DNA from: Plesiocystis pacifica SIR-1
Lineage (GTDB): Bacteria; Myxococcota_A; Polyangia; Nannocystales; Nannocystaceae
Direction: 5' to 3'
Assembly: GCF_000170895.1 (NCBI RefSeq)
Contig: NZ_ABCS01000012.1
Location: 1-64,000 of the forward strand
DNA: 64,000 nucleotides
Below, in pieces: positions 52,863 through 62,273 of this stretch. The position numbers were made by a program, and so were the translations under genes. Position 1 is the first letter of the stretch. Each line of letters opens with the position of its first letter. The notes beneath the pieces were generated by a model. It saw only the letters and a list, made by a program, of their open reading frames with translations. It was not told the origin of the DNA and did not search any database.

Positions 52863-55800
52863 TCAGCGACGCGCGCCCAGGGGGAGGACGAGCATGGCGA
52901 GGGCCGGCAGGGTCACCAGGGTGAGCACCGTCGACGCGAGCAGGCCGCTGATGATCGTCAGCGCCAGGGGCGGCCACAAGCTGGTGTTCGAGACCAGCAG
53001 GGGGACCAGCCCGACCACGGTGGTCGCGGTGGTCAGCAAGATCGGCCGGACCCGGCGCAAGGTCGCGGTGCGCACGGCCTCGCGGGTCGACCAGCCCTCG
53101 GCGCGCAGCTGCTGGGTCAGGTCGAGGAGCACGATCGCGTTGTTGACCACGACGCCGATGAGCGCGACCACGCCGAGCGCCGACATGAAGCCGAAGGGTT
53201 GGCCGCCGACGGCCAGGGCTGGGATCACGCCGACCGCGGCGAGGGGCACGGTGACCAGGACCAGGCCCACGCAGCGCAGCGAGTCGAACTCCCACACGAG
53301 CACGAGCACGAGGATCACCAGGCCCACGGGGAGGGCGCGGAGCAGGGAGTCGTTGGCTTCCTCGGCGCTCTCGGCCTCGCCGGCGAAGGCCACGGCCACG
53401 CCCGCGTCGTCGAGCGCGAGGGCGGCGACCCGGGCCTCGATGGCCCCGCGCACGGCGTCGAGCTCCACGCCGGGCTCGAGCTCGGCGGTGACCCGGGCGA
53501 AGCGCTTGCTGGTCTTGCGGGTGATCGCGGCGGGGGCCCACTCGAGGGCGCGATCGCTGACCTCGGCGACGCGCAGCCGCCCGCGGCTCCCGGCGACGGC
53601 CAGGTCGCCGGGGAGGTCCATGGCCGAAGGTGCGAGCTCGCGGCGGTCATCGTGGCGGGGGGCGGCGCGCACGACCACGGGCTCGTGGCGCTGCCCGTGG
53701 AGGACCGTGCCTGCGGGCAGCCCCGCCGTGTGGGGCAGCAAGCTCGCGCGCAGGGCCGCCTCGTCCACGCCCCAGGGCTGGCTGCGGGCGCGGTCCAGAT
53801 CGAAGCGCAGGCTCGGCGCGCCGGCGTCGATGGAGTCGCGGACGGCGGTCAGCCCCTCGACCTCGGCGAGGGCTTCGGCCACGGCGCGGGCCGATGTCCG
53901 GAGCTCGTCGAGGCGCGGCGAGTAGAGCAGCAGCTCCACGGGCGCGACCACGGGCGGCCCCTGCTTGAGCCTCGCCACGCGCAGCTTGGTCCCGGGCGGC
54001 AGCTGGGCGCGCAGGGCCTCGACGCGCGCCTCGACGGCCTCGACCTCCTCGGGCGCGCGCAGCTGGACCAGCATCTGGGCGAAGTTGGACTGGGCCTTGG
54101 TCTCGGGCAGGTTGTAATAAAAGTGCGGCAAGCCCCGGCCCACGGTCGCGGTGAGCTGCTCGACGGCGTCCAGGTCCTGAAGCTCGCCCTCGACGGTCCC
54201 GCTCACGGCCGCCACGGCGTCGACGTGGGTGCCCTCGCGCAGCTGCAGCTCGACCACGGCCTGGTGGCGCTTGGTCGGCGGGAAAAAGCGCACGCGCAGG
54301 GAGGGCAGCGCGGTCGCGGCCATGACGATCATCGCCAGGCCGGGGAGCAGGGCCAGGGCGGGGCGACGCAAGAGGCGATCGACGACGCGCACGCCGAGGG
54401 AGCGGGCGGGCTTGCCCTCGCGCTCGCTCTCGCCCTCACTCTCACTCTGGTCGTTCTCGGGTCGACGGCGAGGCCGCAGGACCAAGCTGGCGACCGGCGG
54501 GAGCACGAACAGCGAAAACGCGAAGCTGGTCAGCAGGGCGAGGATCACCATCACGGGGATGGCCCGGGTGAAGTCCGCGGCCGCGCCGGAGTTGAGCAGC
54601 ATGGGCAAGAAGGCGGCGACGGTCGTGGCCGTCGACGCGCCGAGGGGCTCGAGCAGGGCGCGGGCCGAGGCGCGGGCGGCCTCGGGGGGCGCCTCGCCCT
54701 CGTCGAGGCGCCGCTGGATCTCCTCGACGACGACGATCGCGTTGTCGACGACCATGCCGATGGCGATCACGCCGCCGGCCAGGGAGATCTGGTGGAGCAC
54801 GCCGCCGCCGATGCCGAACACCGCGACCGCCGAGAGGATGGCGAGGGGGACCATGGCCGCGCACACCACGGCCATGCGCGGGCCCATGGTGACCAGCAGG
54901 ACCAGGGCGACGATCAAGGTGCTGAGCAGCAGCGAGCGCTGGAGATCGAGGAGCCGGGCGGCGACGTAGCGGGGCTGGTCGACGACGAGGGTCAGGGACA
55001 CGCTGGGGTCGCCGAGCTCGGCCTGCAGCTGGGCCTCGAGGGCGTCGAGCTCGCCCCGCAGCTCGTCGCCAAAGCGGACCAGGTCCACGCCGGGCTCGGC
55101 GACCACGCCCAGCAGCACGGCGGGCCGGCCGTCGACGCGCACGCGCTCGAGGGGCCGGGGCGGGGCGCGGCGCTCGATCTGCGCGAGGGCGCCGAGGCGC
55201 ACCAGGGAGCCGTCGTCGCCGACGAGCTCGAGGGCGGCGATGGCCTCGGCGTCCTCGGCCCGCTCGAGCCCGCGCACGCCCACGCGGAAGTCTCCGGCGT
55301 GCACGCTGCCCAGGCCCTGGGCGCCCGTGCGCGCGGCGATGGCCTGGGCGACGTCGAGGGTGTCGAGGCCGGCGGCCCAGGCCTTCGCCTCGTCGACGAT
55401 CACGCTCAGCTCGGGGTCGACGGCCCCGGCGACGGTGACCTCGCGGACCCGGGCGCGCCGCAGGACCCGGCGCCGGAGGGCCCGCGCGGCATCGGACAAG
55501 ACCACGAGATCGGGCTCGGCGGCGTCGCGTGTGACGGCGAGCAGCATGGACTCTTGCCGGGTCAGGCGGGTGTCGAGGGGCTCGAGGCTCGCGCCCGGGG
55601 GCAAGGGCACGGTGGCGATGGCGTCGCGGACCCGCTGCCAGTGCTGCTCGACGTCGTAGACCCCGTCGTCGAGCTCGACGGTCAGCACGAGCACGTCGGC
55701 CCGGGAGGTGCTCTCGACGTCGCGGATGTGATCGACGCTCTGCAGGGCCTGCTCGATGGGCACGGCCAGGGCCGACTCGACCTCCTCCGGCGTGGCCCCG

Positions 55801-55976
55801 GGGTAGATGGCGACCTGGGCCGCCCAGCGGTCGGGCAGGCTCGGGTCCTCCTGGCGCGGCATGGTCGTCCACATCAGCAGCCCGAGCAGGACCATGAGCA
55901 GGCTGGTCAGCAGGGGCAGCCGGGCGCTGCGACGGCGGCGGGGGCTGGAGTTGGTGTTGGTGTTGGCGTCGCTCAT
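52863..55976 (-). CDS. RND-superfamily efflux permease (AcrB-like)
   Basis: A 1037-aa inner-membrane proton-drug antiporter-type protein. It has an N-terminal helix, then the large periplasmic loop, with the membrane blocks LAGGVIAIGMVVDNAIVVVE and GVVALIGVVVNNAIVLLDL (the Asp/Asn-rich proton-relay helices). The paired MPRQEDPS and FFPPTKRH segments after the first helix of each half are typical of the HAE family. An inserted Ser/Glu/Gly linker (SESEGESEREGK) lies between the halves. The start ATG overlaps the stop of its adaptor gene (ATGA). No outer-membrane TolC-like channel gene is seen here. Substrate unknown. Confidence 0.93.
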   Translation of the reverse strand: MSDANTNTNSSPRRRRSARLPLLTSLLMVLLGLLMWTTMPRQEDPSLPDRWAAQVAIYPGATPEEVESALAVPIEQALQSVDHIRDVESTSRADVLVLTVELDDGVYDVEQHWQRVRDAIATVPLPPGASLEPLDTRLTRQESMLLAVTRDAAEPDLVVLSDAARALRRRVLRRARVREVTVAGAVDPELSVIVDEAKAWAAGLDTLDVAQAIAARTGAQGLGSVHAGDFRVGVRGLERAEDAEAIAALELVGDDGSLVRLGALAQIERRAPPRPLERVRVDGRPAVLLGVVAEPGVDLVRFGDELRGELDALEAQLQAELGDPSVSLTLVVDQPRYVAARLLDLQRSLLLSTLIVALVLLVTMGPRMAVVCAAMVPLAILSAVAVFGIGGGVLHQISLAGGVIAIGMVVDNAIVVVEEIQRRLDEGEAPPEAARASARALLEPLGASTATTVAAFLPMLLNSGAAADFTRAIPVMVILALLTSFAFSLFVLPPVASLVLRPRRRPENDQSESEGESEREGKPARSLGVRVVDRLLRRPALALLPGLAMIVMAATALPSLRVRFFPPTKRHQAVVELQLREGTHVDAVAAVSGTVEGELQDLDAVEQLTATVGRGLPHFYYNLPETKAQSNFAQMLVQLRAPEEVEAVEARVEALRAQLPPGTKLRVARLKQGPPVVAPVELLLYSPRLDELRTSARAVAEALAEVEGLTAVRDSIDAGAPSLRFDLDRARSQPWGVDEAALRASLLPHTAGLPAGTVLHGQRHEPVVVRAAPRHDDRRELAPSAMDLPGDLAVAGSRGRLRVAEVSDRALEWAPAAITRKTSKRFARVTAELEPGVELDAVRGAIEARVAALALDDAGVAVAFAGEAESAEEANDSLLRALPVGLVILVLVLVWEFDSLRCVGLVLVTVPLAAVGVIPALAVGGQPFGFMSALGVVALIGVVVNNAIVLLDLTQQLRAEGWSTREAVRTATLRRVRPILLTTATTVVGLVPLLVSNTSLWPPLALTIISGLLASTVLTLVTLPALAMLVLPLGARR

Positions 55977-57151
55977 GACGCGGGCCCTTCGACGACGGCG
56001 ACGCGCGAGCCCTCGCGCAGGCTGTCGAGGCCCTGGGCGACCACGCGCTCTCCGGGCTCGAGGCCGGCGCGGGCGATGACGTGGCGCCCGTCGGAGGCTC
56101 CGAGCTCGAGCTCGCGGAAGTGGACGGTGCCCTCGGAGCCGAGCACGAAGGCGCCGGTGCGCCCCGGGGCGGCGTAGCTGATCGCGCCCAGGGGCACGCA
56201 CAGGCCCTCGTTGGGGCTGTCGGGGCTGTCGGGGCCGTCGTCGCCCTTGGCCGGCGGGACCTCGAGCTCCACGCTCACGCCGAGGGGGAAGGCGCCCACG
56301 CCCTCGGGGCTCGGCTCGAGGTCGGCGACGAGCTCTTGCACGTAGCCCGGCCCGCGCCGCACCGCGCCCACGCGGCGGACCACGGCGACGAAGGGGCGGT
56401 CCGTGCCGAGGCTTCGCCCGTGCACCCGGGCCCCGACCTCGAAGCGGCCGAGCAGGTGCTCGGGGACGCGGGCGCGGACGGTCCGACGCGGCTCGCTGGG
56501 CTCGATGCGCAGGATCGGCTGGCCCGCGCCCACGACCTCGCCGCGGCGGGTGTGGAGCTCGGCGACGACGCCCGCGACGGGGGCCTCGAGGCGGCCGTGG
56601 CGGAGCATGGACCGGGCCGCGCGGGCCTCGGAGCGGGCGAGCTCGACCTGGGCCTCGGCCTGGCGCAGGCTCGATGCCGTGCGCTCGGCCGTGGCCGCGC
56701 CGAGGCTGCGCCGGCTGGCCAACAGCTCGCTGCGCTCGAGCTCGCGGGCGGCCTGCTCCCGGCCCTCCTCGGCGAGCTCGCGCCCCGAGCTCGCCGCGGC
56801 CGCCCGGGCGCGCAGATCTTGATCGTCGAGGCGCGCGAGCAGCTGCCCCGCCTCGACCGTCGCGCCGACCTCGACCTCGAGGCTGCGCACCCGACCCGGG
56901 AGCGCGAAGGCCAGGGACAGCTCGCTGCGATCTTCGATCTGCCCGTGGATGCGTGCGCTGGCGTCGACGCGGCAGCGCTCGACTGGCGCGACGCGGACCC
57001 GCGCGACGCCGAGGGGAGCGTCGTCGCGCTCGGGCTCGGGCGTCGGCGCCTGGTCGTCGGTCGTGGAGCAGGCGCAGGCGAGCGCGACGGCGAGCAGGGC
57101 GACGAGCGTGGACCGGGATCGACGGTGCATCGGATGCGCGCTTTCGGGCAT
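55973..57151 (-). CDS. RND efflux periplasmic adaptor (membrane fusion) lipoprotein
   Basis: A 392-aa adaptor. A signal peptide with a Cys-rich lipobox (ALACACS) is followed by the split lipoyl domain (GRVRSLEVEVGATVEAGQLL and GRLEAPVAGVVAELHTRRGE), separated by a helical hairpin rich in Ala/Glu/Arg, and beta-barrel and membrane-proximal domains to the C-terminus. It connects the RND permease to an outer-membrane channel. ATG at 57151 is used; ATG at 57130 immediately precedes the basic n-region and is possible. Its stop overlaps the permease start. A pentanucleotide repeat lies about 75 bp upstream. Confidence 0.9.
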   Translation of the reverse strand: MPESAHPMHRRSRSTLVALLAVALACACSTTDDQAPTPEPERDDAPLGVARVRVAPVERCRVDASARIHGQIEDRSELSLAFALPGRVRSLEVEVGATVEAGQLLARLDDQDLRARAAAASSGRELAEEGREQAARELERSELLASRRSLGAATAERTASSLRQAEAQVELARSEARAARSMLRHGRLEAPVAGVVAELHTRRGEVVGAGQPILRIEPSEPRRTVRARVPEHLLGRFEVGARVHGRSLGTDRPFVAVVRRVGAVRRGPGYVQELVADLEPSPEGVGAFPLGVSVELEVPPAKGDDGPDSPDSPNEGLCVPLGAISYAAPGRTGAFVLGSEGTVHFRELELGASDGRHVIARAGLEPGERVVAQGLDSLREGSRVAVVEGPAS

Positions 57152-57224
57152 GGCGGGCGGACGATAGGGAACAGGCGCGCGGGCTTGCAAGGGCATGGAG
57201 CACGGTTCAGCCCGGCCGCCGGGC

Positions 57225-57254
57225 CCGACCCGACCCGACCCGACCCGACCCGAC
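57225..57254. repeat. CCGAC pentanucleotide tandem repeat
   Basis: Six perfect tandem copies of CCGAC (57225-57254), preceded by an extra C and followed by CCGG. They lie in the 159-bp spacer between the leftward dehydrogenase end (57311) and the adaptor start (57151). A short run prone to slippage; no coding role. Confidence 0.9.
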
Positions 57255-57310
57255 CGGCATCGCGGATGGGTCGAGTCGGGGCTTGGCTTTGGGTTGGGGC
57301 TGGGGCTGGA

Positions 57311-58663
57311 TCAGGCCTTGACCAGGCGCTCGGGATCGACGGTGTCTCGGCCAACCACGTTGCGCGTGTCGACGATCAGCGGCGCGTGCTCGAGCACGGG
57401 GCCGTAGTCGACGCGGCGGTGGTGGGCGGTCAAGAGCACGGCGTCGAAGCCGGCGAGGGCGTCCGCGTCGAGCTCGGCGAGGGCCGGCACGGCCTCACCC
57501 TCGACGCTCAGAGACTCGACGTGCGGGTCGTGGTAGCGGACCTCGGCCCCGCCCTCGCGCAGCAGCCGGATGATCTTGAGCGCCGGGCTCTCGCGCACGT
57601 CGTCGATGTCGTCCTTGTAGGCGACCCCGACCACGAGCAGGCGGCTGCCGTGGAGGGCTTTTTGCTGGCGCGAGAGCCCGCTGACCAGGCGCTCGACCAC
57701 GTAGCGCGGCATCTCGGCGTTGATCTCCCCGGCGATCTCGAGCAGCCGCGTCTTGGCGTCGAACTCTCGGGCGCGCCACGAGAGGTAGTAGGGGTCGATG
57801 GGGATGCAGTGCCCGCCCAGGCCCGGCCCGGGGAAGAAGCGCATGTAGCCGAAGGGCTTGGTCGCGGCGGCGTCGATGACCTCGTGCACGTCGATGTCCA
57901 CGCCGCCCTCGCTGAAGCGCTGGCAGGCGACCTTGAGCTCGTTGACCAGGCCGATGTTGACCATGCGGAACACGTTCTCGAAGATCTTGGCCATCTCGGC
58001 GATCTCGGGGCTCGACACCGGCACGACGTTGTCGATGCCGACGCGGTAGAGGCTGAGCGCGCGCCGGGTGCAGCGGGCCGTCATCCCGCCGACGAGCTTG
58101 GGGATGGTCCGGGTGCCGAAGTGGGCGTTGCCCGGGTCCTCGCGCTCGGGGCTGAAGGCCACGCAAAAGTCCGCGCCGGGGCGCAGGCCCGTGCGCTTGG
58201 CGATGAGCTCGGCGACGACCTCGCGGGTGGTCCCGGGGTAGGTCGTGGACTCGAGGCAGACCAGGGCGCCGGCTTCGACGTAGCGGCTGATCGAGCGGAT
58301 CGCCGCGTGGATGAAGCGCATGTCGGGCTCGCGCTGGCGGGTCAGCGGCGTGGGCACGCACAGGATGAAGGCGTCGGCGCCCGCGACCGCGGCGGCCGAG
58401 CTCGTCGGGCGCAGGCGGCCGGTGGCCATGGCCGCGCGCACGGGATCGTCGTCGAGGGTGCCGAGGTAGCTGCGGCCCTCGAGCAGGGCGTCGACCTTGC
58501 GGGTGTCGACGTCGAGGCCGACGACCTCGGCGCCGCCCTCGACGAAGGACAGGGCCAGGGGCAGGCCGACGTAGCCCAGGCCGATGATCGCGACCTTGGG
58601 CTTGCGCGGGGCCTCGCCGGCGGACCACCACGCGTCGTGTTCGGTGTTGGCGATGCTTTGCAT
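57311..58663 (-). CDS. UDP-sugar (UDP-N-acetylglucosamine-type) dehydrogenase
   Basis: A 450-aa NAD-dependent nucleotide-sugar dehydrogenase (WbpA/WecC-type). It shows the N-terminal dinucleotide motif AIIGLGYVGLPLALSF, the catalytic Cys near residue 286 in PGLGGHCIPIDPYY, and GVAYKDDIDDVRESPALKII in the C-terminal Rossmann domain. It oxidises a UDP-hexose (such as UDP-GlcNAc) to the uronate in surface polysaccharide biosynthesis. The ATG at 58663 is chosen because a TTGGAG-type ribosome site precedes it; a TTG at 58681 is possible. It begins 36 bp after the unknown 239-aa gene on the same strand. Confidence 0.92.
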   Translation of the reverse strand: MQSIANTEHDAWWSAGEAPRKPKVAIIGLGYVGLPLALSFVEGGAEVVGLDVDTRKVDALLEGRSYLGTLDDDPVRAAMATGRLRPTSSAAAVAGADAFILCVPTPLTRQREPDMRFIHAAIRSISRYVEAGALVCLESTTYPGTTREVVAELIAKRTGLRPGADFCVAFSPEREDPGNAHFGTRTIPKLVGGMTARCTRRALSLYRVGIDNVVPVSSPEIAEMAKIFENVFRMVNIGLVNELKVACQRFSEGGVDIDVHEVIDAAATKPFGYMRFFPGPGLGGHCIPIDPYYLSWRAREFDAKTRLLEIAGEINAEMPRYVVERLVSGLSRQQKALHGSRLLVVGVAYKDDIDDVRESPALKIIRLLREGGAEVRYHDPHVESLSVEGEAVPALAELDADALAGFDAVLLTAHHRRVDYGPVLEHAPLIVDTRNVVGRDTVDPERLVKA

Positions 58664-58699
58664 GGTTCGTGTTGTCTCCAAGTGAGGGCGAAGGAGGGT

Positions 58700-59419
58700 T
58701 CAGGCCGCGGGCTGGAGGGCGGCGCGGGCCCGCTGCCGGGCGCGGCGCAGGCCCTCGAAGTCGTACTTGCGCGGGGCTCGGACCGCGTCGGCGCAGACCA
58801 GGGCCTCGGCGGCCGAGAGCGTGCACAGGGCGGCGGTGGTCAGGGCCTCGGACCGACGCCGGCGCAGGTTCGCGTCCTCGAGGGCGATGAGGGTCTCGAC
58901 CTGCGCCGGCCGCTTGCCGCCGAGGGCCTCGTAGGCCGCCCAGCCCTGGCCGACGAAGTCGTCGGACAGGCCGTGGTCGCGGAGGCGGTCGCGGAGCGAG
59001 GAGCTCTCGGGCACGAGGATGAGCAGCTCGCGGCGCAGCTGGTCGAGGTCGGCGGGGTCTTGCTTGCCCAGGCGCAGGCGGCCGGCGAGGGCGAGGTCGT
59101 CGGTGCCGTGCGCGGCGACGTAGCGCTCGGCGGCGTCGTTGGCCTGGGCCAGCCAGGCGCGGGCGGGCTCGACCTCGGGGGTGACCTGGGCGTCGACCTC
59201 GACGCAGCCGTCGAGGACCTCGGCCTCGGCCTCGACGCTCGCGCGCAGGCGATCGGTCAGGGCGACGAGGCGCTCGCGGACATGGGCGAGGTCGAGGCCG
59301 GCGCGTTCGCGGAAGGCCTCGACGCGGGTCTCGGGCTCTTGGGCCAGGCGCGCGGCGGTGGCCTCGAGGGTCTCGAACAAGGTGGCGGTGGGGACGTGAA
59401 AGAGCTGGGCTTCGAACAT
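58700..59419 (-). CDS. Hypothetical helical protein
   Basis: A 239-aa protein I do not recognise. It is predicted to be almost entirely helical and charged (Ala/Glu/Arg/Leu-rich, for example LEATAARLAQEPETRVEAF and ALTDRLRASVEAEAEVL), with no signal peptide or membrane segment and few Cys. It sits between the IMPase-containing operon and the nucleotide-sugar dehydrogenase, on the same strand, so a role in the same surface-sugar process is possible but unsupported. Confidence 0.65.
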   Translation of the reverse strand: MFEAQLFHVPTATLFETLEATAARLAQEPETRVEAFRERAGLDLAHVRERLVALTDRLRASVEAEAEVLDGCVEVDAQVTPEVEPARAWLAQANDAAERYVAAHGTDDLALAGRLRLGKQDPADLDQLRRELLILVPESSSLRDRLRDHGLSDDFVGQGWAAYEALGGKRPAQVETLIALEDANLRRRRSEALTTAALCTLSAAEALVCADAVRAPRKYDFEGLRRARQRARAALQPAA

Positions 59420-59452
59420 TTGGACGTAGCGGTGGGAGCCCCCCGAGCGCGC

Positions 59453-59478
59453 GGGAGGGTGGGGGGCCGCGCCCTCCC
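59453..59478 (-). terminator. GC hairpin between the IMPase gene and the 239-aa gene
   Basis: GGGAGGG (59453-59459) and CCCTCCC (59472-59478) are perfect complements, extended by a G-U and a G-C, with an inner loop of eight to twelve bases. It lies in the 108-bp spacer downstream of the IMPase stop. No U-run follows on the transcribed strand. Confidence 0.35.
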
Positions 59479-59527
59479 AAGGTGGGGCGAGACCGGTTGA
59501 AGTTGTTGGCTAGCTAGCGAGGAAGAA

Positions 59528-60361
59528 CTAAGCGGCTCCGAGGAGGTCGCGCATCCACTGCACGCCAGCCTCGCAGCCCGAGATCACCGTGCTGCGCCGG
59601 GGATCGTTGCGGTCGGGGAAGCGGGCCACGACGCCGCCCGCCTCCTCGACGAGCAGGCGCGTGGTCGCGAGGTCCCAGCGCTCCATGGCGGCGTCGAGGA
59701 CCAGCGCCGCGCTGCCGCGGGCGACTAAATAGTGCCCAAAGGCGTCCGTGTACGAGCGGAAGAACTTGAGCCGACCCTGGGCCCGCTCGATCCACTCGCT
59801 GTGCCCGGACAGCGCGAAGGTGTAGGGGTCGCCGTGACAGACGATGTCCTGCTCGGGGTCGAAGCTCGGGCTGACTCGCACGGGGCGGCCGTCTTCGTGG
59901 GTCCCGCAGCCGCGCACGGCGTGCAGGCGCCGGCCGATGCTCGGGAAGTCGGCGACGGCGACCACGGGCACGCCGCGCTCGCGCAGGCAGATCAGCGTGG
60001 CCGCCAGGGGCACGCCGTGGACGAAGCCGGCGGTGCCGTCGATGGGATCGATGACCCACTCGTAGTCGGCCGCGGGCTCCGGTGAAGCTCCGCCTTCGTG
60101 GTCGGAGAGCTCCTCGCCGAGGATGGCGTGGTCGGGGAAGTGGGCGCAGATCAGCGCGCGGATCCTGGCCTCGACCTCGAGGTCGACGGCCGTGACCACC
60201 GAGCCGTCCAGCTTCATGCGGGCCCCGAGGGAGTCCGAGCCCGAGCCCTCGGCCGCGCGCACGAGCTCGCGGGCGAGATCGGCCGCGCGCAGGGCCAGGG
60301 CCAGGGCGCGGCGATGCAGCTGCGGCGCTGCGTCCAGGGGCTGGGCGCGCGGGGTGGTCAC
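59528..60361 (-). CDS. Inositol-monophosphatase-family phosphatase
   Basis: A 277-aa Mg2+-dependent phosphatase of the IMPase/SuhB/HisN superfamily. The metal-site motifs are ILGEELSD, WVIDPIDGTAGFVHG (DPxDGT) and WDLATTRLLVEEAGG. Members dephosphorylate inositol-phosphate, histidinol-phosphate or sugar phosphates; the exact substrate is not evident. It starts at a GTG that overlaps the stop of the upstream kinase gene (GTGA), so it is translationally coupled within the leftward biosynthetic run. Cytoplasmic. Confidence 0.9.
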   Translation of the reverse strand: MTTPRAQPLDAAPQLHRRALALALRAADLARELVRAAEGSGSDSLGARMKLDGSVVTAVDLEVEARIRALICAHFPDHAILGEELSDHEGGASPEPAADYEWVIDPIDGTAGFVHGVPLAATLICLRERGVPVVAVADFPSIGRRLHAVRGCGTHEDGRPVRVSPSFDPEQDIVCHGDPYTFALSGHSEWIERAQGRLKFFRSYTDAFGHYLVARGSAALVLDAAMERWDLATTRLLVEEAGGVVARFPDRNDPRRSTVISGCEAGVQWMRDLLGAA

Positions 60362-61383
60362 GCGGGGACCTCCACGGCCGCGGCGATCATCGCCTCGACC
60401 TTCGCCCGGATCTCGGGCCGCGCCAGGTAGTCGATGCGCGCGATGTACTCGTTGCCCAGCAGGGCCTCGCCCGCGTACTCGGGCAGATCGGCGGTGTAGC
60501 CGAGGTACTTGTAGCAGGCGCAGATCATCCCGTCGTGGAGCAGGTGGGCCTCGCCCTTGGCCTCGGGCCGGCGGGCGTAGTAGCGCCGGAGCAGGCGCTC
60601 GCCCAGCTCGAAGTCGAGGGCGTCGGCCTCGACGAAGGTGAACTCCATCAAGGTCACGGCCAGGTCGATGAGGAACAGGCCGAAGTAGCTGTCGTCGAAG
60701 TCGATGACCCCGCGGATCTGATCGCCCTCGACGATGACGTTGTCGAAGTAGAGGTCGGCGTGCACGACCCCGCGCTCGAGGGCCGGCACGCTGCCCTTGG
60801 GCTGGTCGAAGCGGGCGTGGCTGCGGGCCCACACCTGGCGCAGGCGCTCGGCCGTGGCCGGACCCTCCCCGGGCAACGCGGCGATGCGGTCCAAGGTGGC
60901 CTGGCCGAGCTCGCGCACGAACTCGAGGTCGGCGCGGGGCTTGTCGCCCTCGGGCACGAAGCCGCTGAGGGTGCGCTGCATGTCCGCGAACAAGCTGCCG
61001 ATCTGGTCGACGACGCCAGCGTCGATGGCCTCCCGGGGCAAGGTGGTGCCGGGGATGAACTCGAGCACGGCGTAGTGGCGGGCGTGGGCCTCGGACCAGG
61101 CGACGGTCTTGCCCTCGCGGTTGGCGATCACCCGCGGGCAGGGGAAGTTGGCCTCGGCCAGGCGCGCGAGGGTCGAGAACTCGAAGCGCAGGGCGTCGGC
61201 GCTGCGCTCGGGCGGGTACAGGCGCAGGAGGAAGTCGCCGGCGTCGGTGCGCAGGACGTAGTTGGTGTTGATGATCCCCGTGACCAGGGGCTCGACGGAG
61301 CGCAGCTCGCCGAGGCTGTAGTCGGCGGTCAGGTCCGCGACGGCGCCGCGGTCGAGGTCGATGAAGGCGTGGAGTCGGTTCAT
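60358..61383 (-). CDS. APH-type phosphotransferase (homoserine-kinase-II-like)
   Basis: A 341-aa small-molecule kinase of the aminoglycoside phosphotransferase superfamily. The region begins with a nucleotide loop TGIINTNYVLR; the catalytic loop is GVVHADLYFDNVIV (HxDxxxxN) followed by GVIDFDDSYFG (the DFD metal site). Similar proteins include homoserine kinase type II (ThrB2) and N-acetylhexosamine kinases. The stop overlaps the IMPase start (GTGA) and its ATG overlaps the stop of the acyltransferase gene (ATGA). A kinase next to a phosphatase suggests a phosphorylated intermediate in the pathway. Confidence 0.87.
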   Translation of the reverse strand: MNRLHAFIDLDRGAVADLTADYSLGELRSVEPLVTGIINTNYVLRTDAGDFLLRLYPPERSADALRFEFSTLARLAEANFPCPRVIANREGKTVAWSEAHARHYAVLEFIPGTTLPREAIDAGVVDQIGSLFADMQRTLSGFVPEGDKPRADLEFVRELGQATLDRIAALPGEGPATAERLRQVWARSHARFDQPKGSVPALERGVVHADLYFDNVIVEGDQIRGVIDFDDSYFGLFLIDLAVTLMEFTFVEADALDFELGERLLRRYYARRPEAKGEAHLLHDGMICACYKYLGYTADLPEYAGEALLGNEYIARIDYLARPEIRAKVEAMIAAAVEVPA

Positions 61384-62273
61384 GATCGGGTGTGCTGGGC
61401 CGGGTTGGGCAAGCGGAGGAAGGTGTGAAGCTCGGCGCCCCAGCGCCGCTTGTGATCGGCGAGGGCGCGCTGATGGGAGAAGCCGAGGTCGACGCGCTCG
61501 ACACCGCGGAGGCTCAGGAGCTGGAAGGCGGCGTCGAGCATGGCGTAGTTGGGGCCGAGCTCGCGGGCGCGCGCGCTCCAGCCGTTGAGATAGTAGGCAG
61601 CCTCGCGGTTGTTGGGGCTGAGCACGAAGCAACCCACGCTGATCAGCTCGTCGCGCAGCCACGCGCCGACGGCCAAAAAGTTTGGGCTGGGGGCCTCGGG
61701 GATCATCCCCTCGATCAGCGCGGGCGGGCTGAGGTAGGGGGACTCGACCCGCGCCTGGGTGGCGTGGATCAGCTCGACGGCGTCGCCGCGCTCGCGCGCC
61801 GTCAGCAGCCCGACGCGCAGCCCGGGTCGACGAAGGATCTTGCGCAGGGCGGTCCGCACGGCTCCGTCATAGCTCGCCCGGAGCTCGCCGCCGAGGACTT
61901 TGACCGCGGTCTGGGAGCGGTGCGCGTCCCAGCGCGGGGCGCTGAGCTGCTCGGGGCGCAGGGGCGGCGTGACCAGGCGCAGGCAGGGCTCGCCGAGGGT
62001 CTCGCCGAGCTGGGCGAGGGCGTCGAGCTGGTGGCGCAAGGGCGCCGGCTGGCCCGCGCGGTCGTAGACCCCGCCGTAGCCGATGTGCCCGCACACGAAG
62101 CCCTCGGCGGCCAGGCGTCCGCCCCGGAGGATCGGCACGTGGAGCTCGCGGGCTTTCTTGCCACCCGTACCGAGGGTCACGACGTGACGCTCGAAGCGGC
62201 CGCCGAACACCGCGGCGACGTGGCGGCCCCAGGCCTCGCTGGCGTAGGGGGACCAGCGCGCGTCGACGCTCAC
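61380..62273 (-). CDS. FemAB/GNAT-like acyltransferase
   Basis: A 297-aa protein of the FemAB/BioF2-type GNAT fold (acetyltransferase_6). The C-terminal half has the pattern AAYYLNGWSARARELGPNYA, LDAAFQLL, VERVDLGFS and KRRWGAEL that marks this group, which transfers aminoacyl or acyl groups to amino sugars or peptides. It starts at GTG, overlapping the stop of the DegT aminotransferase (GTGA). It most likely N-acylates the amino group made by that aminotransferase; this is inferred from context. Confidence 0.8.
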   Translation of the reverse strand: MSVDARWSPYASEAWGRHVAAVFGGRFERHVVTLGTGGKKARELHVPILRGGRLAAEGFVCGHIGYGGVYDRAGQPAPLRHQLDALAQLGETLGEPCLRLVTPPLRPEQLSAPRWDAHRSQTAVKVLGGELRASYDGAVRTALRKILRRPGLRVGLLTARERGDAVELIHATQARVESPYLSPPALIEGMIPEAPSPNFLAVGAWLRDELISVGCFVLSPNNREAAYYLNGWSARARELGPNYAMLDAAFQLLSLRGVERVDLGFSHQRALADHKRRWGAELHTFLRLPNPAQHTRS

